A stretch of 49,458 bases of DNA, from contig BNBH01000042.1 of the NCBI GenBank assembly GCA_014655195.1, positions 1 through 49,458 on the forward strand, given 5' to 3'. A program made the translations under genes and the position numbers. Positions 42,708 to 49,458 of this stretch are shown in pieces. This stretch comes from Streptomyces cellulosae. GTDB lineage: Bacteria > Actinomycetota > Actinomycetes > Streptomycetales > Streptomycetaceae. Every line of letters starts with the position of its first letter. Position 1 is the stretch's first letter. The notes beneath the pieces are model-generated. The model was given only the letters and a program-made list of their open reading frames with translations, did no database searches and was not told the DNA's origin.

Positions 42708-43139
42708 GTGAGCGACGTGGGTGAACACCTGATGCACGCGGAGGAGATGCGGGCGCGCGCCGCTGCCTTCGTCGGACGGACCACCGCCGGCAACCGGCTC
42801 CCCCTGGACTACTCCGAGTCCAGCCTCCGCCTTGTCGACTTCCTGATCGACGGACTGCGCAAGCACGGAGCGGACGAGGCCCGGGTGAGCGGTGTGCTGG
42901 CAGGGCTCGGAGCGTACGTGGGAGAGGTGCTGGTCCGCCGGGCCGGCGCGACCTGGATCGACTTCGACGCCGACCAGCGGGCCTACTTCGTGCAGCCGGT
43001 CGGTGTACGGATGCCGGACGGGCGGGTGTGGAACCCTCTCGGCAAGGTCCGCAACTGCTTCGAGGCGGGCAGCCGGCGTGAGTCGCTGCGCACCTTCTAC
43101 CTCACCCTGCACGGCCGGTCCCGGCGGACCTTGGACTGA
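42708..43139 (+). CDS. Conserved hypothetical protein, 143 aa
   Basis: A soluble protein with no signal peptide or membrane span. LPLDYSESSLRLVDFLIDGLRKHG and VLAGLGAYVGEVLVRRAGATWIDFDADQR, followed by FVQPVGVRMPDGRVWNPLGKVRNCFEAG, give an alpha/beta layout that I have seen in uncharacterised Streptomyces proteins but cannot name. A resemblance to DUF3806-type domains (LGAYLGE...W) is possible. GTG 42708 is chosen because GGAG stands 7 bases upstream. The 259-bp gap before it shows no gene. It precedes the FG-GAP gene by 151 bp, probably as a separate unit. Confidence 0.68.
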   Translation: MSDVGEHLMHAEEMRARAAAFVGRTTAGNRLPLDYSESSLRLVDFLIDGLRKHGADEARVSGVLAGLGAYVGEVLVRRAGATWIDFDADQRAYFVQPVGVRMPDGRVWNPLGKVRNCFEAGSRRESLRTFYLTLHGRSRRTLD

Positions 43140-43290
43140 CCGACCGCATGTGGACCACAGGTGTGTGAGCCGTGGTTGTTCGCCGCTGATCCGTGGACGT
43201 CGCCGCCTGGAGCGCAACCTCCGCCCCACCGCGACGGTCATGCGTGCGGCCCCCCCACGCCTCACCCCTGTCCCAAAGACTGGAGCACTC

Positions 43291-44772
43291 TTGCGCACAC
43301 GCACCCTGGCCGCCGCCCTGGCCGTCGCCACGGCGGCCGCGGGCCTGTCCCTCACCCTCGCCCCCACGGCGAGCGCGGCCACCTCCGTGCCCGACGACTT
43401 CAACGGCGACGGCGTCGCCGACCTCGTCGTGGCCACACCCCACGCGCCCGTCGACGGTCGCGTCAACGCCGGTTCGGTCACCGTCCTGTACGGCTCCCCG
43501 GATGGTGTCTCGCCCGGTCGTTCGACCACCCTCACCCAGAACTCCGCGGGCGTCCCCGGGGACGCCGGCTCGCACTCCCTGTTCGGGGCCACGCACGCCA
43601 GTGGCGACCTGGACGCCGACGGTTACGCCGATCTCGTCATCGGCGCGCCCGGCGAAGCCGTGCGCTACAGCAGCAGTTACGGCACGCTCACCGTGCTGTG
43701 GGGCGGCCCGGACGGTCTGACCGGCGACGGCATCTCGATGGCGAGCCCGTACGCCCCCAGCGAGTGGTCCTCCGAGAAGGACTACGGCAAGAAGGTCGTC
43801 GTCGCCGACCTGGACGGCGACGGCGTCCCGCAGATCGCCACGCTCAGCCGCACCAACCTGTGGGCGTACGACGACCTGGGCGGCCGCACGGCGCCCACCG
43901 ACGTGGCGCGCTTCCACAACTACAACGCCTACATACAGCCGCGCACCCTCACCACAGCCGACTTCACCGGCGCCGGACGCGCCCAGCTCGTCGTCACCGG
44001 GGGCGAGAACTGCGAGGGGACGACGGGCGGCTGCCAGCACACCGCCGTCTACACGTGGAGCGACAGCGGGTTGCAGGAGGCCTGGCTGCCGGACCCGGGC
44101 GGCGACGTCTCGGGTACGAACGAGGCGCCCACCGTCTCGACGGCCGCAGGCGACGTGGACGGCGACGGCTACGCCGACCTCGTCACCGGCCACGTCCCCG
44201 CGTCGGCGACCACCACGGGCGAGTACTCGGACGCCGCGGGCTTCGTCCACGTCCGCTACGGCAGCGCGGACGGCCTCGGCGCCCACCGCACCGCCACGCT
44301 CGACGCCCCGGGCGGCGGCCGGGCCGGTGACAACGTCGGCGCGTCCGTCGCGGTCGGCGACGTCACGGGCGACGGCTACGACGACGTGGTGGCCGGGGCG
44401 CCGGGCGCGACGGTCCGCGGCGTGCCGGGCACCGGCGCGGCGGTTCTGCTACGCGGCTCGGCCACCGGCCTGACCGAAACCGACGCCCAGGTCGTCCACC
44501 AGGCCACCGACGACGTGCCCGGCACGGCGGAGACGGACGACTGGTTCGGCTCCGCCGTGGACCTCACCGACCTCGACGGCGACGGCATGGCGGACGTCAC
44601 GATCGCGGCGAAGGGCGAGGACGTCCTCGCCGGATCGGTGCGCGACGGCGCCGACTGGGTGCTGCGCGGCTCGGCGGCCGGCCTGACCACGACCGGCGCG
44701 ACCTCGTTCAGCGCGCAGGACGTCGGCCTCACCGCCCCGGACGCCGAGTTCGGCTCGGTCCTCGGCGACTGA
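43291..44772 (+). CDS. Secreted FG-GAP (integrin-like beta-propeller) repeat protein
   Basis: A 493-aa exported protein. A TTG start (TGGAG 5 bases upstream) gives a signal peptide RTRTLAAALAVATAAAGLSLTL ending near TASA (about 30). The mature part is made of about six to seven FG-GAP repeats forming a beta-propeller. Each has a calcium-binding loop of the type DxDxDGxxD: DFNGDGVADL, DLDADGYADL, DLDGDGVPQI, DVDGDGYADL, DVTGDGYDDV and DLDGDGMADV. The protein ends abruptly at GSVLGD after a half repeat, so the last blade is probably completed by the N-terminal strand (velcro closure). There is no catalytic domain or wall anchor. The role is unknown; surface or ligand binding is typical. A terminator overlaps the next gene's 3' end. 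Confidence 0.9.
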   Translation: MRTRTLAAALAVATAAAGLSLTLAPTASAATSVPDDFNGDGVADLVVATPHAPVDGRVNAGSVTVLYGSPDGVSPGRSTTLTQNSAGVPGDAGSHSLFGATHASGDLDADGYADLVIGAPGEAVRYSSSYGTLTVLWGGPDGLTGDGISMASPYAPSEWSSEKDYGKKVVVADLDGDGVPQIATLSRTNLWAYDDLGGRTAPTDVARFHNYNAYIQPRTLTTADFTGAGRAQLVVTGGENCEGTTGGCQHTAVYTWSDSGLQEAWLPDPGGDVSGTNEAPTVSTAAGDVDGDGYADLVTGHVPASATTTGEYSDAAGFVHVRYGSADGLGAHRTATLDAPGGGRAGDNVGASVAVGDVTGDGYDDVVAGAPGATVRGVPGTGAAVLLRGSATGLTETDAQVVHQATDDVPGTAETDDWFGSAVDLTDLDGDGMADVTIAAKGEDVLAGSVRDGADWVLRGSAAGLTTTGATSFSAQDVGLTAPDAEFGSVLGD

Positions 44773-44798
44773 CCCGCCCCCGCATAGCGGCATGAGGG

Positions 44799-44832
44799 AC
44801 GGCTACCGCGGGTCACGGCCCGCGGTAGCCGT
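44799..44832. terminator. Bidirectional terminator overlapping the HATPase 3' end
   Basis: 14-bp perfect stem ACGGCTACCGCGGG (44799-44812) with complement 44819-44832, loop TCACGG. The minus-strand HATPase stop (44803-44805) lies inside the stem, so its last codons are part of the terminator. Confidence 0.85.
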
Positions 44833-45243
44833 ACGACCGGGCCCTCCGACGGACGCCACAGGCTCCGCACCGTCGCCCGCACCCGCCTCCAGCTCGCACC
44901 ACACGGTCTTGCCGCGGCCGGGCCCGTACGCCACGCCCCACCTCGTCGCCAGCGCGTCCAGCAGCGCCAGCCCCCGCCCCGACTCCTCGTCGGCGCCCAC
45001 CGACGCCCGCAGGACGGGCAGCGCACGCGGGTCTGGATCGGTCACCTCCAGGCGCGTGCGCCCGCCGTCGTCGCACCACACCCTGACGGTGACGGGGACG
45101 CCCTCCCCGAGGTGCTGGACCACGTTCGTGACGAGCTCGCTCGCGCAGAGCTGGACGTCGTCGCCGTATGCGCGCAGGGCACGCCGTACGCCGGACACCT
45201 CGGCCGGTGTCGCGAGCAGTTCCAGCGTCGTGGCCGGTCGCAT
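44803..45243 (-). CDS. HATPase-domain protein (anti-sigma-factor-like kinase fold)
   Basis: A 146-aa protein with the GHKL ATPase fold of SpoIIAB/RsbW relatives. The N-box is LCASELVTNVVQH (about 32-44), the G1-like region VTDPDPRALP and the G2 region GRGLALLDALATRWG (about 94-108). No phospho-acceptor or dimerisation domain is present. Such stand-alone HATPases are found in AbaA/WhiJ-type clusters with XRE and DUF397 genes in Streptomyces, as here. Its ATG shares one base with the stop of the upstream 67-aa gene (TGATG), so the two are translationally coupled. The C-terminal 25 residues are Gly/Ala/Arg-rich and poorly conserved. Confidence 0.88.
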   Translation of the reverse strand: MRPATTLELLATPAEVSGVRRALRAYGDDVQLCASELVTNVVQHLGEGVPVTVRVWCDDGGRTRLEVTDPDPRALPVLRASVGADEESGRGLALLDALATRWGVAYGPGRGKTVWCELEAGAGDGAEPVASVGGPGRTATAGRDPR

Positions 45244-45446
45244 CACGCGGCCCCCCTGCGGAGGGCGGCGGTGAGGGCCTGGGCGGTGAGGAGGTTGCAG
45301 TTGCCGAGGGCGATCAGCGGCCGGACGGGGCAACGGGAGGCGAAGGCCGGGAGGTCGACGCCGAGGGACGGCAGTGTGATGCCGTGCGCGGCGAGCGCCG
45401 CCCGCAACTCCTCGGCGCGGGCGTCGGCTTCGGTGGTGCTGTGCAT
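45243..45446 (-). CDS. Small hypothetical protein coupled to HATPase gene
   Basis: A 67-aa soluble protein. EELRAALAAHGITLPSLGVDLPAFAS and RPLIALGNCNLLTAQALTAALRR are typical of small proteins found next to HATPase and DUF397 genes in Streptomyces; the function is unknown. It is the first gene of a two-gene minus-strand unit that ends at 44803, and is divergent from the XRE regulator gene (158 bp). Confidence 0.72.
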   Translation of the reverse strand: MHSTTEADARAEELRAALAAHGITLPSLGVDLPAFASRCPVRPLIALGNCNLLTAQALTAALRRGAA

Positions 45447-45604
45447 GGGGGTTCACACCTTCCAGTGCGCTGTGTGACGAACCGCTCACACTGTGCCGCC
45501 GGTCGGCGTAGCGTGACAGACCTTCGGCATCCCGGCCCTGAACTGCACGTATGCGGTGCGGGAAGGGGGAGCGGGCGGTAACGGCAACCCATGGACGGTG
45601 AACG

Positions 45605-46459
45605 ATGGGGCAGCGCAAGGACATCGACGGTTCGACCGGCGTCCCGACCTTCTACGGCAGCGAACTGCGCTGGAAACGGGAGGAAGCGGGGCTCACCCTC
45701 CAGCAGTTGGTGGAGGGCAGCTTCTACGGCCCGAGCCACCTCAGCGAGATCGAGCGGGGGACCCGCCGGATGCCGGCGGAACTGGCCGAGCACGTGGACA
45801 AGGTGCTCGGCACGGACGGCTTCTTCCGGCGCCGGTGCGAGGACGTGCGGCGGGCGAAGCGGCGGGGGCATGCGAGTTATTTCGAGCGGGTGCTGGAGGC
45901 GGAGAAGCACGCGGAGACCATCGAGGAGTGGTGTCCGACGCTGATTCCGGGGTTGTTGCAGACGGACGCCTACGCGCGGGCGGTGGTGAGGGCGACCCAT
46001 CCGCTGGCACCGGACGAGGAGGTGGAGGAGAAGGCCACCGCCCGACTGGCACGAGCCCGTCTCTTCGAGGAGAACCACAAGACCCCGGTGTACTGGGCCA
46101 TCCTGTCTGAGTCCCTGCTGCGCCAGCCGATCGTTCCGCCGGACCAGGCAGCCGAACAGTGGGATCACATTGCAGGGCTGGCCCGGCGGCATCGCATCGT
46201 TCCCCAGATCCTTCCGTGGAACTGTGGGGCGCATCCGTTCATGCTGGGCACTGCCAAGATCATGACGTTCCCCGACGCGCCACCGCTGGTCTACACAGAG
46301 GCACTCCACAGCGGGGACACCATCGACGATCCGGGCCTCGTGAAGGAGTACCGCAGGTCGTACGATCTGCTCAGGGCCGCCGCGCTACCTCCGGAGGCGT
46401 CCCTCGCCCTGATTGAGCAAGCGGCTGAGGATGGCAGAAATGGCAAGCAACGGGATTGA
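45605..46459 (+). CDS. XRE regulator with DUF5753 (WhiJ-like)
   Basis: A 284-aa DNA-binding protein. A Cro/C1-type helix-turn-helix at about 16-70 (ELRWKREEAGLTLQQLVEGSFYGPSHLSEIERGTRRMP) precedes a DUF5753 ligand-like domain (about 105-275) containing WCPTLIPGLLQTDAYARAV and LPWNCGAHPFMLG. This is the architecture of WhiJ and many other Streptomyces regulators paired with DUF397 proteins, in which the small partner is thought to relieve repression by the XRE protein (family knowledge). ATG 45605. Its 3' end overlaps the DUF397 gene by 20 bases. Confidence 0.92.
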   Translation: MGQRKDIDGSTGVPTFYGSELRWKREEAGLTLQQLVEGSFYGPSHLSEIERGTRRMPAELAEHVDKVLGTDGFFRRRCEDVRRAKRRGHASYFERVLEAEKHAETIEEWCPTLIPGLLQTDAYARAVVRATHPLAPDEEVEEKATARLARARLFEENHKTPVYWAILSESLLRQPIVPPDQAAEQWDHIAGLARRHRIVPQILPWNCGAHPFMLGTAKIMTFPDAPPLVYTEALHSGDTIDDPGLVKEYRRSYDLLRAAALPPEASLALIEQAAEDGRNGKQRD

Positions 46460-46715
46460 CTTGAGCACAGCCGTCTGGCGCAAGAGTACGTACAGCAACG
46501 GCAGCGGCGGCGACTGCGTAGAGGTAGCCGAGGCCTTCCCCGGCGCCGCCCGCTGGCGCAAGAGCACCTACAGCAACGGCGACGGCGGCAACTGCCTCGA
46601 AGTCTGCGACGCCCACACCGCCGTCGTCCCCGTCCGCGACTCCAAGGTCCCCGACGGCCCGGTCCTCACCGTCACGGCCCCGGCCTGGACGTCGTTCGTC
46701 GCCTCCCTCAAGTGA
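46440..46715 (+). CDS. DUF397 protein with internally duplicated N-half
   Basis: A 91-aa partner of the preceding XRE regulator, overlapping its end by 20 bases. DUF397 proteins normally have one W-RKSSYS-NG-GG-CVEVA motif followed by VAVRDSK...LTF...WxxF. Here that motif occurs twice: WRKSTYSNGSGGDCVEVAE (12-30) and WRKSTYSNGDGGNCLEVCD (38-56), 26 residues apart, before a single tail VVPVRDSKVPDGPVLTV and WTSFVASLK. ATG 46440 is chosen (GAGG 9 bases upstream); ATG 46431 is also in frame. The duplication is supported at DNA level (TGGCGCAAGAG at 46476 and 46554). Confidence 0.92.
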   Translation: MASNGIDLSTAVWRKSTYSNGSGGDCVEVAEAFPGAARWRKSTYSNGDGGNCLEVCDAHTAVVPVRDSKVPDGPVLTVTAPAWTSFVASLK

Positions 46716-46722
46716 TCCGGGT

Positions 46723-47406
46723 TCAGTTCTGGTTCACCGGCAAGACGGCCGCCGGGTCGCAACGCTTCGGGCAGGCCAGCAGGTAGACCTCGGTGCCGAG
46801 GAACAGGAGGTAGGCGTCGTCCCGGATGCTGTAGGGCTGCACCGGGGCCCCGGGGCGGACGCCGAACTCCCAGTTCTCCGGCACCTGGCAGACGAACGCC
46901 AGCTCCGACCCGCACGCGCACCGGTAGTACTCGGGGTCCTGCACCCAGGACGCCGTACCACCCACCTTGAAATACGTGTCCTTGGAGGGCCGCAGGGTCA
47001 GGGGAAGAGCCCGCACGGCCGGTTCGGGCTCCGTCTCCGGCATCCCCGGGTCACGCTGGAGCAGCACCCGCCAGAACGAGCCAGGAAACGGCGGCTGCGG
47101 AGCCTCCCAGAACCGGGGCACCAGGCGGCCGTCGGCCGTGACCGGGTCGGACGCGTCGTTGTGGTGCGCGCAGTGGAAGACCGACAGGTGTTCTCCGCCG
47201 AAGAACTCGATGTCGTCCGGCAGATCCAGTTGGAAGAACAGCGCCATCCGCTCGCCGCAGAAGCAGCGCGGCCACTCCTGGCCGTCGTCGAAGTAGGGCC
47301 ACCCGCCGACCGAGTTCCGCGCCGGCCGGTCCAGGGGCTCAGTGCCGATCTCGATCCCGTACTCGGGGAGCGCAGCCCGCTCCTCCTCCAGCCCGTCCTG
47401 GCTCAC
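46723..47406 (-). CDS. DUF1963 (YwqG-like) family protein
   Basis: A 227-aa soluble protein. WPYFDDGQEWPRCFCGERMALFFQLDLPDD and the later CACGSELAFVCQVPENWEF are characteristic of YwqG/DUF1963 proteins, with pairs of Cys (CFC and CAC) that may bind metal. Such proteins are frequent among immunity and housekeeping genes around polymorphic toxins (family knowledge); no biochemical function is established. Its GTG start at 47406 overlaps the stop of the SUKH gene (GTGA), so translation is coupled. The frame extends upstream to 47571 only as an antisense shadow. Confidence 0.8.
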   Translation of the reverse strand: MSQDGLEEERAALPEYGIEIGTEPLDRPARNSVGGWPYFDDGQEWPRCFCGERMALFFQLDLPDDIEFFGGEHLSVFHCAHHNDASDPVTADGRLVPRFWEAPQPPFPGSFWRVLLQRDPGMPETEPEPAVRALPLTLRPSKDTYFKVGGTASWVQDPEYYRCACGSELAFVCQVPENWEFGVRPGAPVQPYSIRDDAYLLFLGTEVYLLACPKRCDPAAVLPVNQN

Positions 47407-48773
47407 CGGCCGGCGTCCAGAACGGTCCGGCCGATGAGGGGCCGGTCCCACAGGGCGAGGAGCTCGTCGGCGAGGTCGAGGATCGGCAGCGGGCGCTGTT
47501 CGCCCTGCACCTCGATACCGGCCGCCGACAGGCTCCGGGGCACGGCACCGGCGTCGAGCAGGACACGCCATTCCTCGGGTCCGAGGCTCAGGTACTCCAG
47601 ACCCGTCAGCCCGGCGATCTCCAGGGGGTCGGCGAGCGTGCCCGGGATGGCGGTGAGGGTCCGCAGGCGGGGGAGCCCGGCGACCGGGGCGAGGCTGACC
47701 GGCTGGCCCTTCCGCCAGCCGATGCAGAGCACCTCCAGCTCGGGACGGGCGGCCGCCTCCACACTGTCCAGGTAGTTGATGTTCACCCGGGCCACCACCG
47801 GCGGGCTGTCCGCGTCACGGTCCTGGCGCCGGCCGTCGGGTCGGTTGACCACCATGTCGGTGAGGGAGTCGGCGCGCAGGCCGGCGCCGATGGTTCGCTC
47901 GTGGTCGATCACGATGACCTGCCCGGTGTGTCCGCCCGGGCCCGGCGTCAGGTCGACGGCCAGCCGGTCGCCGCCGCCGTTGTCGCCGAAGACGATCCAG
48001 CCGGGCGAACCGACGAGACCCTGCACGGCGGCGTCCGGCGCGGTGACGACGGCGTCGTCGGCAGCGAACTGCCAAGGGCAGGGTCGGGAGGCCGCGTCCG
48101 CGATGTAGAGCTCGTCCAAGGAGAAGAGCTCACAGTCGACCGCGTCACTGACGCGTTCCTCTGCCGCGTGGTCGCCACCCCAGTCCTCCCACCGCGCCCG
48201 GGTCACCCGGTAGAGCGCCTTGAGCTCGTCGAGCAGCGCGACACCGAGACGCGCCTCCGCCGCGGCGATCTCCTCCTCGGTGGCCCCGATGGCGTCGGGG
48301 AGCCGCTCGCGCAGGGTCCGCTCCAACAGCTCCGGGTCCGCAGACGGCGCAGGTGTGGCCCCCGGCATTTCCTCGGGCAGGCGCCGCCAGGGCTCGGGCA
48401 CGGCACCCTCGACCAGGAGCAGGGCACCCACGAAGGGGCTGACGACGCCGCGCTCCACGGCAGGGCCCAAGTCGACGACGTGAAGCAGCGACCTTCCGTC
48501 CGGCGCCGTCTCGACCAGGTACGAAACGCTGCTCGCCCCGTCGGCTCTGAGGGCGTCCTGCACCCGTTCCACGGCGGTGAACTGGTCCTGCATGTCCGCC
48601 ACCTGAAGGGCTCGCCCCGGCATCGGGTGCGGCTGTGGCGCGGGCAGGGTCCAACTGCCGAGAGTGATCTGCCCAGTGAAGCAACCACCCGGCGCGGCGA
48701 GCTGTTCCGCGTGGGCATCCCGCACCAGCCGCAGCAGCGGCTCCCAGGTCGCGAGGTCACGTATCGAGGACAA
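47403..48773 (-). CDS. SMI1/KNR4 (SUKH)-like protein with N- and C-terminal extensions
   Basis: A 456-aa soluble protein. The central part (about 160-310: IGATEEEIAAAEARLGVALLDELKALYRVTRARW and LVGSPGWIVFGDNGGGDRLAVDL) is a clear SMI1/KNR4-type SUKH domain. Many SUKH proteins are immunity factors against secreted nuclease toxins in contact-dependent or polymorphic toxin systems. The N-terminal 150 residues and the C-terminal 140 residues (LPRLRTLTAIPGTLADPLEIAGLTGLEYLSLGP, resembling leucine-rich repeats) are additional. TTG start at 48773 with GGAGAA 6 bases upstream. It is the first gene of a coupled pair with the DUF1963 gene. Confidence 0.82.
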   Translation of the reverse strand: MSSIRDLATWEPLLRLVRDAHAEQLAAPGGCFTGQITLGSWTLPAPQPHPMPGRALQVADMQDQFTAVERVQDALRADGASSVSYLVETAPDGRSLLHVVDLGPAVERGVVSPFVGALLLVEGAVPEPWRRLPEEMPGATPAPSADPELLERTLRERLPDAIGATEEEIAAAEARLGVALLDELKALYRVTRARWEDWGGDHAAEERVSDAVDCELFSLDELYIADAASRPCPWQFAADDAVVTAPDAAVQGLVGSPGWIVFGDNGGGDRLAVDLTPGPGGHTGQVIVIDHERTIGAGLRADSLTDMVVNRPDGRRQDRDADSPPVVARVNINYLDSVEAAARPELEVLCIGWRKGQPVSLAPVAGLPRLRTLTAIPGTLADPLEIAGLTGLEYLSLGPEEWRVLLDAGAVPRSLSAAGIEVQGEQRPLPILDLADELLALWDRPLIGRTVLDAGR

Positions 48774-48836
48774 CGGTGTTCTCCGGTCGGGTCGGTTGTT
48801 GAGGACGGCGAAACAATGGGGGAGCCGCGGGACGGC

Positions 48837-49319
48837 TCAGTTGCCCGAGTATCCGAAGATGCCCAGGTGGGTCGGCTCGGGCTGGTCATCGGCGTAGAGG
48901 AGGACGTACACGCCCGTCCACCGCATACGGCACTCGTCCAGCAGCGTCTCCTCGGGGTCGGGCGGGAGTCGGTTGGCCGTGCGGGCGTGGTCGAGGAGTT
49001 CCGCGAACCGAACAGGCGTCGGCCGGGCGGTGCCGAAGTGGTGGAGAACGCGTTCCGGCGCCAGGGGACGCAGTGTCCCGTAGTCCTCGACGTTGAGCGG
49101 CTTCGGCGCCGTCGTCGAGTGGACGACACGCTGGATGTCGAGGATGGAGTGCGTCCCCTCCTCACCCATCAACTCTTCGTCGGACCAGAGGTCGTCCAGG
49201 CAGCCGTACGTGTCGTCGTGGCCGTAGTACTCGTCGAAGACCCGGCAGTGCAACGCCTCCAGCGACTTCTGGACGCTGCCTTCGTACGCGGTGACGTACT
49301 CCCACCCACTGGCACCCAC
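48837..49319 (-). CDS. Conserved hypothetical protein, 160 aa
   Basis: A soluble acidic protein with no signal peptide. GWEYVTAYEGSVQKSLEALHCRVFDEYYG, GTHSILDIQRVV and DYGTLRPLAPERVLHHFGTARPT are motifs that I recognise as conserved in Streptomyces but cannot assign a function. The ending YVLLYADDQPEPTHLGIFGYSGN suggests a beta-strand-rich C-terminus. GTG start at 49319 with GGGGGC 6 bases upstream. It is in the same direction as the SUKH-DUF1963 pair (63-bp gap), so the three may be one unit. It lies between those genes and an IS481 transposase remnant at the window edge. Confidence 0.72.
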   Translation of the reverse strand: MGASGWEYVTAYEGSVQKSLEALHCRVFDEYYGHDDTYGCLDDLWSDEELMGEEGTHSILDIQRVVHSTTAPKPLNVEDYGTLRPLAPERVLHHFGTARPTPVRFAELLDHARTANRLPPDPEETLLDECRMRWTGVYVLLYADDQPEPTHLGIFGYSGN

Positions 49320-49354
49320 GGTCGCCCCCTCTGTCTCATGGATCCGGCGTGATC

Positions 49355-49458
49355 CTAGGTGTGCTGTTCGGGCAGGTTGGTGACGCGGCTGGCTGGTGGG
49401 TGGCCGCCGATGCCGGTGTGGGGTCGGTGGTAGTTGTACCAGTCCAGCCAGTCGGGAA
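49355..49458 (-). mobile_element. IS481-family transposase, C-terminal fragment (runs off window)
   Basis: The last 33 codons (DWLDWYNYHRPHTGIGG and PPASRVTNLPEQHT, stop at 49355-49357) match the typical C-terminus of IS481 transposases (WYNxxRPHxGIGGRPPASR). The rest of the gene lies beyond 49458, so I cannot say whether it is complete. I could not find the terminal inverted repeat in 49320-49354. Confidence 0.85.

Overview
The window is a chromosomal segment of a high-GC actinomycete, almost certainly Streptomyces. GC at third codon positions is extreme, GTG/TTG starts are common, and TTA codons are nearly absent (I found one). Family content agrees: mycothiol amidase Mca, XRE/DUF5753 plus DUF397 regulators, LAXTG sortase substrate, DrrAB-type ABC transporter and a Streptomyces-type HutH. 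From memory, the order cya, hutH, L,D-transpeptidase, metB, ilvA, DrrAB, greA, mca, pckA matches a conserved core block of the S. coelicolor chromosome. Species was not determined. I saw no rRNA, tRNA, CRISPR array or intact prophage.

Layout. 1-874: no credible gene, but two different minisatellites upstream of cya. 875-6315: adenylate cyclase, Pro-rich membrane protein, enoyl-CoA hydratase, GAF-GGDEF protein and histidine ammonia-lyase. 6374-12278: envelope and secreted proteins (LAXTG substrate, L,D-transpeptidase lipoprotein, large S8 protease). 12358-17961: XRE regulator divergent from a zinc alcohol dehydrogenase, a 43-aa peptide gene ending in a 21-bp repeat array, an unknown protein, a Ser/Thr kinase carrying an IF-2-like N-domain, and a membrane-anchored unknown. 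18125-26497: core metabolism and housekeeping (metB, sigma-like pair, MarR/ilvA, DrrAB, greA, DUF4307, mca). 26634-34747: a STAND/NB-ARC-TPR ATPase (TTA codon, Arg in Walker A), thioredoxin-domain DUF255 protein, a repeat-rich gap, Mut7-C RNase, TetR and PAQR/hemolysin III. 35075-36895: GTP-dependent PEP carboxykinase. 37183-42448: MoxR-VWA pair, a DUF6058-like gene and TetR/quinone oxidoreductase. 42708-49458: more accessory material, comprising an unknown, a secreted FG-GAP protein, a WhiJ/AbaA-like regulatory cluster (HATPase, small protein, XRE, DUF397), a DUF1963-SUKH pair that looks like an immunity cassette, an unknown 160-aa gene and the C-terminus of an IS481-family transposase at the edge.

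Functional threads. cAMP is made by Cya, and a perfect match to the Streptomyces Crp consensus lies upstream of pckA, so the window may hold both signal source and target. Envelope stress is suggested by an ECF-type promoter before the L,D-transpeptidase and a SigR-like promoter before mca. Gene ends are marked by many long perfect hairpins, often between convergent genes. The most unusual items are the IF2N-kinase fusion, the short acidic peptide gene sandwiched between hairpins and the alternating 21-bp array, and the TTA-containing STAND ATPase.
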